From Scortum barcoo (taxonomy: Eukaryota > Chordata > Actinopteri > Centrarchiformes > Terapontidae), in the NCBI GenBank assembly GCA_023238725.1, contig CM041541.1:12296544-12360543 (forward strand): a stretch of DNA of 64,000 nucleotides. Direction: 5' to 3'. Shown here one piece after another: positions 39,697 through 50,745 of the stretch (the stretch's first letter is position 1; every line of letters begins with the position of its first letter). The notes under the pieces were generated by a model. That model was not told the origin of the DNA, did not search any database, and saw nothing but the letters and a program-made list of their open reading frames with translations. A program made the translations under genes and the position numbers.

Positions 39697-40749
39697 CATA
39701 AAGGATTGTGGTACGACATAGAAAAAATATTACATTTGAGACAACGATAAAAGTCATTAAACCTGAGGCTGTTTGGAGGAACTGGATTCGCTCTTTAGCT
39801 CTCACCTCCTTCTGAAACAATGAGAAACACGCACAAAACACAGGCGTAAACACGTTGACCCCTGAGAGGAAACCCGACACGGCGGGGCCTCACATCGTGG
39901 CAGCGTCTCGTCACATCGTCCGGTTTTAGAAAACGCTGCTGTGTGCAGAGAACAAAAATAAGCAAAGACGAGTTTGAGTCGGTCGGTCTGAGGCGGGATG
40001 GGTCACTTATCCTCATCATGACTTCATATGAGTGTCCCGTCCGACCTTGTGAGATCCTGTGAACAAACATGAGCTCAGCTAATCGCTAACTGGCATCCTC
40101 CCTGTTACAGAGGACAGTACAGACACAAATCCAAACATCATCAAATACTGTGGGTGCTTTTGCATTTTTCTGCTTTTTATTCTCTTCAGTTAATCTGTGC
40201 ACCTGTCAAACACAGGTGGACCTAATCACATGACTAAGCAGTCACACCTGAGCTTCCTTTGCTGTAATGAGTTGGGATGCCTGCTATGAAAAAGGTTTGC
40301 AAGTAAAATGGTGTATGAATGGCATACCACTTTTAAGGACATTTATATATTATGTCTATATTTTAAGCTTTTTGCATGTTATTTAATGGTGCAATCCATT
40401 ACAAGTGGGAAGTGGATGGTTTCCATCGCCCGATCTAAGAGCATCCCAGTTCATCTGCTCAGGAATAAATGCTGCTGTGATGTCAGGTGTCTTTATGTTA
40501 GTGAACTCTAGCTGCACGGATGCACTTTTCCATGTTAAAAGTCATTTTCTCCATCAGTTTGATTAGAATCAACCATGAAAAGAACTTGGACATGTTTTGG
40601 AAATGATCTGATCTAAAATAAATATGTTAGTTATGTCAGTTAAATATTATAGATGATGTATGGTAAATAGCTTTCATGACATTTGGCTTTAAAGCAAATC
40701 AACGTTGACTTCTGCTTTCACACAGGACACGTCAATTTGTTTGGTCCAT

Positions 40750-40775
40750 CACACACACACACACACACACACACA
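40750..40775. repeat. (CA)13 microsatellite
   Basis: A pure CA run. Confidence 0.95.
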
Positions 40776-41284
40776 ATACTATACTACATCACCTGACATT
40801 TCTAGAGGGTTTTAATCACATTTGAGTATAAAATGACCAAAATGTCATTTTTCTTTCTACTTTATGTGCTTGTTTTAGTAAATCATGTGCACAGTTTGCA
40901 CAGGAAATGTTCAAACAAAGTAAAACATGAACATGAAATACTACAGTCATGTGCTCAGCGTCATTAAAAACAAGAGATCTTCAGGTGCTCTGACTAATAA
41001 CAGCGCCTAAACTAGCAAACCGAAACGATCACTTGCTTTACTGTAACTCAGCCACATACAACTAAATCTGTGGTCACTTAAGTTGTGGTCTTTCATTCAG
41101 AAAATTACACAGAATTTAATTAATTTACTTTATCAATTATGCTGCTGCCTCCTAGAAAACTCTGCAACCTCTTTAATTTTTTAATGTTGTAATTTTATAA
41201 AAGTTTTCTAGGATCAAATAAAAAGAAAAATTTTTTTGCTGTAACCATCAAAGAAACTGTAACTGTCCCTTTTCATGTTGCCTG

Positions 41285-41520
41285 CACAGTTGCCTTCCTA
41301 AACGTTGGCAACAACTCGTCTATAAAAGTTTTGGGGTGTTGAGTTACATTCTCCAAATATCGCGGTTTCATTGTGCGATTGCATAAGAGTCACGTCATGC
41401 TCGGAGCATGGGCTGCCTCAGCTTTAACGTGGTGTTATTTTCAAACTAGCCTGGTCATGCCGACGCGTATTTTTGGGCCTCTGCGTATTAAATTTAGAGC
41501 TGTCAGCGCTGCGTCACCCC
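41285..41520. promoter_or_regulatory. Candidate regulatory element with C/EBP-like and CRE-like sites
   Basis: A complex unique block with ATTGCATAA (41378-41386, C/EBP-like) placed two bases before GTCACGTCA (41389-41397, CRE-like), several CpGs and little simple sequence. Candidate only. Confidence 0.28.
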
Positions 41521-42719
41521 CCGACTCCCTTCAGAGAGGAAAATAAAGAGGAGACAAGTCATATTTCAGGAGAGGTGGCTCGGTTCAACGGCGACTGATC
41601 CTGATCTCAACCTCAAGGAATCAAACTCATCATTTACCGAGCGACTCATCAAGGCCCGCTGCCGCTTGGTGGCTTGAAACGAATACACAGAGGCATAATC
41701 CAGGAGGAAATTCGGCAAATCTGACTGCAAACAACTGTTTAGTGGATAAGAATGGGATGAAAAACAAGGAGATGTACAGTATTCATCTAACAGCTTGGCA
41801 AAGGTCAACATTTGCATATAAATGCTGCAGCGGCGGGCCTTGATACGAGCGCATACGGCATTGAGCTCTGAACAGAATTAATGAAAAGCGTTTGATGCCG
41901 GAGCTTTAAGCTTCACAATAAGTTTGTCCTTCATTGAGTTCTTACCTTACAATGTGCATCTCTGCATCGTGCGTCATCCTCAGTATGGCTCGATACGGTC
42001 AGAGAAATAGATCAGAATGAATAGAAATATTCACTCCATTTTAGGATTTACTGTTTATTTGACCTTTATTGAAGCGGAGAAGGTTGCATGCTCATTTTTC
42101 AACGCCCACATGCCTCACATACTTATACTGTACATGCGGACGTACTGATATTCAACCAGTGAAATCCCTTTCCTTCATTTTCTGATTCGCGATCGAACCC
42201 GTCGACCTCTCACTCGTTTGCCCCTCCGGTTGGACTTAAAGCCTGACGTTTAGAGGCTCTGCTGCTGACAGCTCTTGCATGTCTGGGTGTAAAAACAGTA
42301 GCTGGTGCAGATCTAAGCAGGCACGGGGGATTAAGAAGACAGTGATACCTGCCTCCATGACATAAGCGTGAACTGTCATCAGTGATTGACAATGTAACTG
42401 TAGATTTGGCTGCCGTGTGCTGCCGTTCCTTCTTTAGCCGATTCCCTGCGTCCTCCTGACCTTGAAACCTTTAAAACCCCTTTCTCTGAGCTTCATCTGT
42501 GCCGCCTTGGAGATACGAGTTTGTTTCACACGGCAGCTACAGCAGTGAAGGCTCATTTTTAACTCGCTAATGCCTCCTCTTCTGTGGTTTGCTGTATGGG
42601 TTCGTGCGAGGACAAGGAAGGCAGCTGGGTGCCAGATGAGAACGGTAATTAGGCCGGTATCCATCGGGCTTTGGTTACAGGTGCAGATCTGCCTGCAGGG
42701 ATGAACAAAGCTGTCAATG

Positions 42720-43080
42720 GAAAAGATCATTCATGCTGAAACAACAGAAAGGAGGGAGGGGGAGGTTGGCTGGCTCCGGCTACAGAGAGCCCGAGCCAGG
42801 ACAAGATAAATCGCTCTGAGTGGCATCGCGACAAGCCGAAAGCAGGCGTATAAATCATTTTCCTGGGCGCTTTAAGAGCAAAAGGAGAGGCTTTGATTTC
42901 AGCTGCAGAGCCTCTGTATAGCGAGACATCTGCCACACTGCCCGGCCGCTGAACTACCTGCCGATGGTATTGTTTTTAATCACACGTGTTAAATTGGACA
43001 AGAGGGGCATTCTGGTGTGACTCTCGGTGCAGGAACGGTGCAGAATGGCTCCCTCGCTGAGTTTTAAAGCCATGCTGAAG
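42720..43080. promoter_or_regulatory. Candidate regulatory element
   Basis: A GC-richer unique block of about 360 bases with CpGs, a homeodomain-type TTTTTAATCACACGTGTTAA region (about 42972-42991) holding CACGTG, and no repeat features. Candidate by composition only. Confidence 0.22.
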
Positions 43081-43439
43081 AATTTAAAAAAGATTTAAAC
43101 AGTTTTGGTCCACGAGGAGGCTGCTGGTTTGATCTTGGACCGCTGCCTGGTGGATTGCGCGCTGTAGGAAATGTTCCTTCGCTGTCTCTTTAACATGACT
43201 TTGAGTCTATTTTTGCCCACGTGCTCGGCTGAGTATTTTCTCTGCAGTTTTTTATGTTTGCAAAACATTTAAGTCCATTTAGTAACACAACATAAATTTC
43301 CATATATGGTCTAAAGCATGCAGAGCACATACTTTTCCTGATTTGGTCGAGGTCCTGTTGTTGCAATGAAGGCAAACCTCGATGCACAAGGATATTTCAG
43401 ATAGTGTGCCTAAACTTGGAAGGCATTTTCCTGTTTCAA

Positions 43440-43560
43440 CATGACAACCCCCCTGTGAGACAAAGCCCACAAAACTTGACCATCCTGTGCAGAATCCTGA
43501 CCTCAATCTCATCCAGCTCCTTCGGGATGAACTGAAACGCCGACCGTGAGCCAGATCTCA
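43440..43560 (+). pseudogene. Transposase C-terminal pseudogene
   Basis: The decayed coding part of the Tc1-type remnant. It has at least one frameshift between the DN motif and the PDLN block, a premature stop after ELKRRP, and loss of the expected catalytic glutamate (PDLNLIQ in place of PDLNPIE). No function expected. Confidence 0.7.
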
Positions 43561-43811
43561 TCACCCACCCAACACCAGCGCCGAAGCTCACCGACGCTCT
43601 TGTGGCTGAACAGGAGCAAATCCCTGCAGCCAGGTTCCAACATCTGCCGGCTCCGGCCTGAACGTGGACGAGCGAAGGCTGCAGATTAATGCTCACTGTT
43701 TCGTTTGAATGGCGCGTTAAAGAGTAATTTAACGCCAGGTTAGAAAGCAGTGATGTCACAGTGTACTGACACACTTACCCCAGAGTACATTCCTACATCA
43801 CTGCAAAGGTA

Positions 43812-43858
43812 AAGAAGAAGAAGAAGAAGAAGAAGAAGAAGAAGAAGAAGAAGAAGAA
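43812..43858. repeat. (GAA)n microsatellite, about 15 copies
   Basis: About 47 bases of uninterrupted GAA repeats inside the Tc1-type remnant. GAA/TTC arrays can form triplex DNA and are prone to length change. Confidence 0.95.
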
Positions 43859-44867
43859 TTACTTTATTTATCCTGTCGGGAAAATAAAATGTTCTAGTAG
43901 CCCTTTAACACTTAAACATGATTGTAATGGTTGGGTGTCCACATACTTTTGGCCATATAGTGTAGTTTGAAAGGCAATGAGGCCACTCTTTGTTAATCAA
44001 GACGATTAGAAGCTTATTAATGAAATAATTAAAAATCTACATAAATGTCATTCAAAAATGCTTTAAAGTCAAAATTACTTTATATTATTTAAACTTAATA
44101 ACTAATTAACTTTAGCTGCCAGATAAATGTAGTTCAGTAAAAAGTACTTTTTTTTTTTACAGTATAGTCATATAGTGGAAGAATAGTATGAAATGGAAAA
44201 AAAATTATAATTAAGTAAACATACTATTTACATACTGTAAATATACGTTCTTCATTACCTCACTACATTTATTTCACAGTTCATAGTTCAAATTAGCTCC
44301 ACAGCAACCAGTTATACCATGAAAACACTACTTACACATGAAAGTCTCCATAAATAATATTATCTGTAATAATATAACGTTGCTATCAGGGGGCATTTCT
44401 TAATAACATTTGACATTTTAATGCTGGACTTACTAACAATAGAGCATTTTTATATTGCAATATTTAAAATTTACTTTAGTAAAGATCCTGAATGCTGCCT
44501 TCAGCTCTGTATTTCAGTTAAAAGTTACCCTAAAACCTCATTTTGAAGTCTGCAGAACCAAAGACAATACTAATTTCATGTGAATATAAATTTCCAACAA
44601 CTTTTATTTTGCCAAATTGGACATATCCCCTCCTGATAACGATCTTTGAGATGGTGCAGTGTTGGAGGATGTGGCAGCAGCTTGATTTGATGTTTGTATG
44701 GGAAACTCCATCCTTCCATTCATCATTCACCCTTGCATCTTTAAGTGTCCACTTGCCCTTGGCGTTATCCTGCAACTCTCTATGTCACACGTTACAAACA
44801 CACACCTCGTCGCACGACATTTTCTATATGTGTGCTTGCAGTTTTAGATGTATTTACATCCTTTGTT

Positions 44868-44942
44868 GCTTTGCGATGCACTTTGTGAGCAACCTGCTTT
44901 TTGTTAAAAGCACTTTGTCGATAAATTTGACTTCCCTCGACA
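44868..44942 (+). repeat. Non-LTR retrotransposon-type 3' tail
   Basis: The phrase GCACTTTGTGAGCAACCTG (44879-44897), then AAAGCACTTTGTCGATAAAT and TTTGACTTCCCTCGAC, matches the style of a fish repeat tail that normally reads 'CACTTTGTGA ... GCGCTATATAAATAAA ... TTGACTTGAC'. The copy is degraded and only the tail is recognised. Confidence 0.5.
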
Positions 44943-44944
44943 CT

Positions 44945-45330
44945 CAATACTGAGTCCATTAAGCCGCAGAGCCATGGGGCTGCTCTGTACGCAAGGGCCA
45001 CTGGTTCCAGTAAGGTATATCTGCTGAGCTCTCATTAGCAAGCATCATCATACGTAATTCTGGCACGTGTAATGCCATTAGAGGGGATTTGGCATCTGAT
45101 AGTTGAGTAATGGGATTAGCTGGGCTGTAAATCTCCAGGACCAGAACTGTAGGTCTTCCCCACTCAAAGGGAGACAGATAGACACACAACCCAACCCGCC
45201 TCTTCCACATGAGCATAATGCAAGTCATCCCTTTGTCATGGCTGAGCGCTCTCTAACATGTGTGCTGCTCATTTGACTCAGCGTGCTTCGTTAATGTCCT
45301 TTAAATTTCAGATGATCTCAAGTGAAGACA
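44945..45330. promoter_or_regulatory. Candidate regulatory element, 5-6 kb upstream of acvr2a
   Basis: A complex unique block with ATTA cores, TACGTAATTC (45052-45061), GGGATTAGC (Otx/Pitx-like GGATTA, about 45112) and TAATG words, and few simple repeats. It directly follows a repeat tail, so one side of its boundary is sharp. Confidence 0.28.
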
Positions 45331-48079
45331 CTCATGCACTTTGCTCTGTTGGTTTGCATGAAAATACCCAAAAATATTGGCGCCAAGAAGGAAAAAACTT
45401 CTTTCCCACCTTTGCACAGGTAAAAATATCGGTACAAAGTGGGCGTGAATGTCTAATCATTGGATTCAAAAAGCTACAGGAACATTCAGACGCAGAGCCC
45501 CCCTTTAATCTGACGTCTTAAAGATGGGGGAGGGGGTTTCCTAAGCTATTTGAACATCCAACAAGCAGCTCTAACTGAACCCCTTTAATGCCCACAGTTT
45601 GACAAATTGTGTGTGTAAGCACTTTGCTTCATAGACCAATACTGCTGCAATTATTCATATTATTACTCTTTCTTTCATGTTCATAAGCCCCCCTCTGTTC
45701 TTTTATCTTTCTCTCCACACACAAAGAAAAAAGAAAATCTCACGCTGACGCCTAATTCTTCAGCAGTTAAAACACATATAAATTTATAGTCTGTTGACTT
45801 TACTGTCTTATTGTTTGGCACTCCACAGACCCCACTGCTCTCTTATATTATAGTATTATATACACGTCAAACCCCATCATATAAAAATACTGAGATGATT
45901 TGACCTTTGACACAAACAGGCCTTGAATATTTGATGAAAGTGAATATGATTATGCATATATATTCCTTTTTTTGTTGTAAAGTCATTCTCAGACAAAATA
46001 AAAGCACAGTATGTTAAATTTCATGGTGATTTTATTTACTTGAATTAGATGCCTGACTTGACTCTTTTATAAAATAAAAATGAAACTTATTGTGGGTTTA
46101 GGCGTGGCAGCAGTGTGTAATAAGTCCTGTCATCTCCTCTCACACACACAGATGTAAATCCATTTTGTTTAACTGGATTTTTGCTGCCTGAGTCTCCGAG
46201 ACCTCAAACAGAGGACAAGTGTCATTTTTCTGCTGACTGAATCAGCAGTTCTCAAAAATCATCATTGTGATAAAACAAAGTTAAGAGTGTTTTTTAAGCA
46301 GCTGAAGAGGACATCTGAATTTGAATTTTTGAAAGCCAGTGTTGCTTTCCGATGAGCCAACTAAACATCTTAAGGTGGAAAGCTTCTCACTGCAAACAGG
46401 CCTCCCGCTCACAAGCAGCCACACAAAGACGAAAAAGAAAAGAAGAAAACACTCGAACACACATTTCAAGAACCTCTTAAGGATAATAACTACATTTACC
46501 TGCATCACAGAGGCTGGCAGGTTGCAGTGACCTCGGAGCAAAATTACAAAGAGACAAACAGAAGAGAGCGAAGAGATGAAAATGCGTCAGCGAGGCCGAA
46601 GGAAGTGGGAAGCTTTGTGTTTCACTCGGACATTTTCACGCTCTGTAATAACATTTAATTTAGCGTCGGATGATCACAACAGTGTGCTGATAAACGGCAC
46701 ATCCCAAGGACAAATTCACATTCATTTGGAAGAGCCTCAAAATATTGTGAAATTAATTCAGTTGAGGCGTTTGCTGACTATCAGCTGAATCGTACTTTAA
46801 AATGATTGTACCCAGTGGTACTGCATCCAAATAATTTATTCAGTCAAACTACAATTAAAAACACCAGTTTATGTTGTTTTCTTTTACGTGTGTGATGTAA
46901 TCCTGTTGTAGACTTAATGATGCTCTAAATGTCATTTTGAACATATTTTTGACAGATTATGGCGTTATTGAAACATATAAAGAATATGTAATTGTCACAA
47001 AATCTCAGTGAATGTTAAATATCAAGTTGTCAAAAACAAGAGCTCACTGAGTAAAGTGACATGAAATCTGGGGTGAACAATCAACTTGTTTTGTTGCCTT
47101 GAAATATTTAAGTGTAGATAGTTGTTTTTTACTTGTGTACAATATCATTTGGGTTTTTTAGGATTTTATTGTTCAATTATCTGTTATATTTCACGTCTTA
47201 GGGCCGTGAGCGGTAAATAAGTAGATTTCGCAGCTTTATAAATGAATCAAATTGAAAATAAACAAGAGAAAAATACTGTGATTATTTCTTTCAACCACAA
47301 GGCCAAGCCATGTCTAACTGAGCTTTACAAGCCGGCTGCTGCTTTACAGTCCAACCACTCAGTTTTTTATTCCAGATATATCAAATATCTGTTATATTCA
47401 CGAGTCTCTTCTTGTATTTCAGTATCTGGCAAGGAAGGTCTTTGAGAACAATGTACGATGAACAACTGTTGATGCTGCTGTGTCACCATCATAACATTTA
47501 AAGGGACTAATAAAATGAATTCCTCAGCTCACAATAAAATATACCTAAAATCTTTATTTCCACTGATCGCCAAAGCCGTGACACTTGGAGGTCATTTTGC
47601 AGGTGAAACCCAAGGTGATTCTGCAGCTATTGTTAAAGCAAAAGTTCATGCAGGGTTCACCCTAAATTCCTCTGATTGAATAAGTTGATTACTGACGTAA
47701 GACAAAGCAAACCAACAATGAAGGGTAATCTAATTACACAGTGATTTGAGGACCATGACTGTGCTTACAACGTCCTTACAGAGAATCGGACGCAACTTTC
47801 TTGATGCATGTTTCTGATATTTTTCAGTGAGTAATTTCTGAAGTATAAACAACACACACACATTTCCAGGACGAGCCGAGCTTCTCTTTCCTGTGAGTTC
47901 ATTTGTGATGAAAGTTCAAAATGGTTGCCTGGGGAATAACATCTACAGGAACTGAACTCCCCACCCGGGCCGGCGTTAGAGCTCGGAGCTCCGACCATTA
48001 AGCTGCGTTCAGGGCCGTGTGTTTTGCTGAAGATGAAAGCCAACGCTCAGATATAGAACAGGTGACTCAGCTTCCAGCT

Positions 48080-48390
48080 TGGCAGAGAAATCCCCTGAGA
48101 CCTTTGACCTCCTAATCGTTGAGCAGCGCTTATGGTTGGAGATCTGCTCCAGGCTATTAGAGAGATTAGTGTCACGCAGATTTGGGAAGGGGCCAAGCCT
48201 ATATCTGTACTTCATGGTATTCTCAGCGTTTATTACTGAGCACCCAACCCATGTTGAAACCTGATATGTGGCTGTATAGTAGCACATACTGCAGCAGGAG
48301 GCGTTATGTAGGTGCCATATGTGTTGACCTGCATCGAGCCTGTGTGTTAATTTAGAACAGGATGTATTTTCTGATTTAAACTTGTGAAAT
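48080..48390. promoter_or_regulatory. Candidate regulatory element, 2.5 kb upstream of acvr2a
   Basis: A complex unique block with CTAATCG, AGAGATTAG and GTTTATTAC homeodomain/forkhead-like words, and long open frames on both strands that look accidental. It is the closest structured block before the promoter. Confidence 0.28.
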
Positions 48391-49764
48391 GTCACTATAA
48401 GTAGACACGGCTGCTGTAAAGGATTTCCCATTTGCTGTTAATAATATAAGCTAAACTGCACATATATATATACACAGATTGTTGCCTAAAATGTGTCTTA
48501 TCTGCAAATACATGTGTTAATGGTACATGGTAAACAGTGGTTTTGGTTGTTTCCTATTTTGAGACCATTCTCACCGCCCCCCTCTGTGCTCGCAGCGGCA
48601 CACGAAGGTGTTGAAAACGAGCAGCCACCTCGAATTAAAAACAATCCTCAGCTCTGAAAGCAGATTCATCAAGTTGGCCAAGCTCACACAGGAAATGGAC
48701 AAAACTTCCTTAAAAATGAGAGTTAACACAGATGAAACCAAGGAGGGGAAATACTGAACTGGAGCATATTTGATTATCAGGTAATATTTGATTATGGTGT
48801 GGAAAAAATTATACTTGTGAGAAGGTTAATTTTGACTCTGACATGAAATTAAAACATGAAATGCTCAGATTTCATTTCATCATGCTGTTTCCTGTTGAGC
48901 ACCCCATTATAAACTAAAATACAACTTAACTGAAATAATGAAGGTCATAAAACTCAGCTTTGATTACAATTATGGAGCTAATTATTTAAAAAACTACACT
49001 TTGTTAAAATGGTCTTCCATGCTTTCTTTGTGTTATATATTGAGTTACTTGTCTCAACAGTGGACTACAAACACCACCACAAGATTCAGGATGTTATTTG
49101 TCAACTGCACAACAATTATATAGAGCGCTTGTTGGCAATGAAAGTCTTTAATTCACAGGGTCCCTTTGACGATGCTCAGAAATATGCAGAGAGAGATGTA
49201 GAAAAATGTTAAAAGTGGTGACAGAAAGTACTGCATGTCAGAGGTATAAATAATGAAATATATTATAGGCAAAATTATAAAGAAAACAGAATAATATAAG
49301 CTAAAGATAAAGACAATATGTGCAATCCAACAGGTCATCTATCATGCTCATGTGATCAAATGATGTCAGTTGTTCCAGTACAGTATGTTCAAAAATAATT
49401 GTCAGGTCATATAAGTTATGTTAATAAAAAGAAATCAAACATTGGCATGGTGAACATTTTTTAAAGCCAAAATCAAAAGTATTCATAAATAGCTCAAGAC
49501 TCCAAAGGGTTAAATTAAATAAGTGGACAGATCATTCAGGAATGTGCAAAAAGGTTTCCAAGGGATATGCAAACATTCACATTATTTAGTTTAAAAAATA
49601 TTTGCAAAGTGAAAGGACACAGTCTGAATGGATAAAGTGAAAAACATAGAGGAATAACAGCATTGGCATTGCATTTTGTTGTTGAATAAAATAACATTGC
49701 CACTGCTTTTAAATGTCTTCTTTAAACTGTCTTCTTAAAAAAAGCTTTTTCATCTCTCTCGTCT

Positions 49765-50040
49765 CTTTTACTATTATTCTAATTATTATTATTAGTAGTA
49801 GTAGTAGTAATAGTAGTAATAGTATTAGTATTGTTCTTTTTATAATGTCATTATTGTTACTGTAATTAATATTTCATCATTATAATTACTTTATTACTAT
49901 TATTGTTGTTGTTGCTGTTGTACTCATTATATTGTCTATTATGATAGTTGGGAGTCCTCTTCTTCTTATTATTATTATTATGATTCTTATTAGTGTTGTT
50001 CTTGTCATTGTTATGATCATCATCATTTTTATTTTTGTAA
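49765..50040. repeat. Decayed trinucleotide repeat array (TTA/GTA/GTT/ATC)
   Basis: About 275 bases keep a 3-base period with shifting units: TTA, then GTA (about 49793-49810), mixed TAGTAA, GTT (about 49903-49918), TCT/TTA and finally ATC (about 50016-50026). It is probably an old TTA array with repeated point changes and expansions. The hydrophobic open frame at 49932-50123 is produced by these triplets. It stops about 60 bases before the CpG-rich block. Confidence 0.8.
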
Positions 50041-50574
50041 AACAGTCCAGTGTGACATTTTATTTTGAAAAGCCTCTCTGGAAGCCTCCCACATCACTCG
50101 GCTGTTTTGACTCGTTTCAGTGACGCCATCTTGAAATCGTCCCGACCGGAGGAGCCGCGGAGGAGACGGACTTCGGAGAGCCAGCTCGTCCGAAACTCGA
50201 CATCTGCGGTAGCTACACGGATTAACGGCGGCTTTGGCGGCTGTTGCCCATCGTGTGACGGCGTTTCCACTTCGCCCATCGCGGTTATTTCGACGCGGGA
50301 GAAGCGCACTTTGAGGCGGGCAAGAGCGAGAGCCTGGCAGTCGGTTGTCTCCCCCGGCGGAGCTGCGCTTGTGGCCGGGCAGCCGCGCCGGACTGTCGGA
50401 TCAAACCGAGGCGTCCACACGGAATATAACAGCACCAAACCCCGCTTTGAGCCTCTTGTGTCCGCCGCTAAATGCCTGGAAATGCTTATTTAAACGCCAC
50501 ATTTGCGCCGTTTTGAAGCTGCGCGTCGCGGAGAAGTTTGACCGGAGAGCGGAGTGCGCTCGATTTCCAGCCCG

Positions 50575-50646
50575 ATGGATGTTCGCCCTGCCCGGCTGTG
50601 GCTCGGCTCTCCGCTCCGCTGCTCCGAAAACAGCCGGAGCAGGTGA
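50575..50646 (+). other. Upstream ORF, 23 codons, in acvr2a leader
   Basis: An ATG at 50575 opens a 23-residue frame closed by TGA at 50644-50646. A second ATG four bases on (50579) opens an overlapping 42-residue frame ending at 50707. Both would lie in the leader if transcription starts upstream of 50575. Neither resembles a known peptide. Their likely importance, if any, is in slowing scanning ribosomes before the receptor start. Whether they are transcribed is inference. Confidence 0.35.
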
Positions 50647-50667
50647 ACAGCACGTCGGCTCACAACA

Positions 50668-50742
50668 ATGCTGCAGACCTGCCAAGTGCACGACAGCCCG
50701 GGCTTGAATGCCAACAAGTCGCCCTCCATTGCTGCTGTGTAA
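50668..50742 (+). other. Upstream ORF, 24 codons, in acvr2a leader
   Basis: An ATG at 50668 opens a 24-residue frame ending with TAA at 50740-50742. It overlaps the 50579-50707 frame and another that starts at ATG 50708 and closes at 50842. The coding potential is not distinctive. It would be absent from mRNA if the proposed leader intron (50643-50982) is real. Confidence 0.3.
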
Positions 50743-50745
50743 ACC

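Larger units (their letters stand above)
39697..43369. other. Noncoding flank with candidate regulatory blocks
   Basis: No coding exon is recognisable. (CA)13 lies at 40750-40775. Two unique blocks, 41285-41520 and 41815-41990, and a GC-richer stretch at 42200-43080 are the most structured parts. 40290-40730 and 40800-41280 are AT-rich with nothing specific seen. Confidence 0.72.
43370..43964 (+). mobile_element. Tc1/mariner-type transposon remnant with transposase C-terminus
   Basis: The region aligns in style with fish Tc1-type elements. One frame reads FQHDNPPV (second catalytic-D region). After a frameshift the adjacent frame reads PVQNPDLNLIQLLRDELKRR, the family's PDLNPIE...ELKRR block that carries the third catalytic region; here the glutamate has become glutamine. 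A stop follows at once. The 3' end GTGTCCACATACTTTTGGCC plus ATATAGTGTA (to 43964) is the terminal inverted repeat. The 5' part is missing or unrecognisable. A (GAA)n array (43812-43858) interrupts it. The element is inactive. Confidence 0.8.
43965..49764. other. Noncoding flank upstream of acvr2a promoter
   Basis: No coding exon is recognisable in this 5.8 kb. It holds a LINE/SINE-like tail (44868-44942) and two complex unique blocks (44945-45330, 48080-48390). The remaining parts, 43970-44860, 45530-46250, 46800-47900 and 48400-49760, are AT-rich with nothing specific seen. Confidence 0.72.
50095..50745 (+). promoter_or_regulatory. acvr2a: CpG-rich promoter and 5' leader region of acvr2a
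   Basis: Composition changes abruptly here from AT-rich triplet repeat to GC-rich DNA dense in CpG, without simple repeats, and this continues to about 50745. Such islands mark promoters of widely expressed vertebrate genes, and this one ends about 260 bases before the acvr2a start codon. I see no convincing TATA box, which fits a dispersed-start promoter. The transcription start cannot be fixed from sequence. Long open frames through the block, on both strands, lack ATG starts or follow from the GC content, so I do not read it as protein-coding. A divergent transcript on the minus strand is possible but unsupported. Confidence 0.8.

Noticed and set aside
42180..42250. Possible tRNA gene on the minus strand (GGGTTCGATCGC B-box-like word)
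   Set aside because: The bases around the loop do not pair as a T-stem (ACGGG against GCGAA) and no A-box or acceptor stem was found.
50065..50493. 142-residue open frame through the CpG-rich block
   Set aside because: It begins with TTG rather than ATG and is explained by GC-rich leader DNA; no domain seen.
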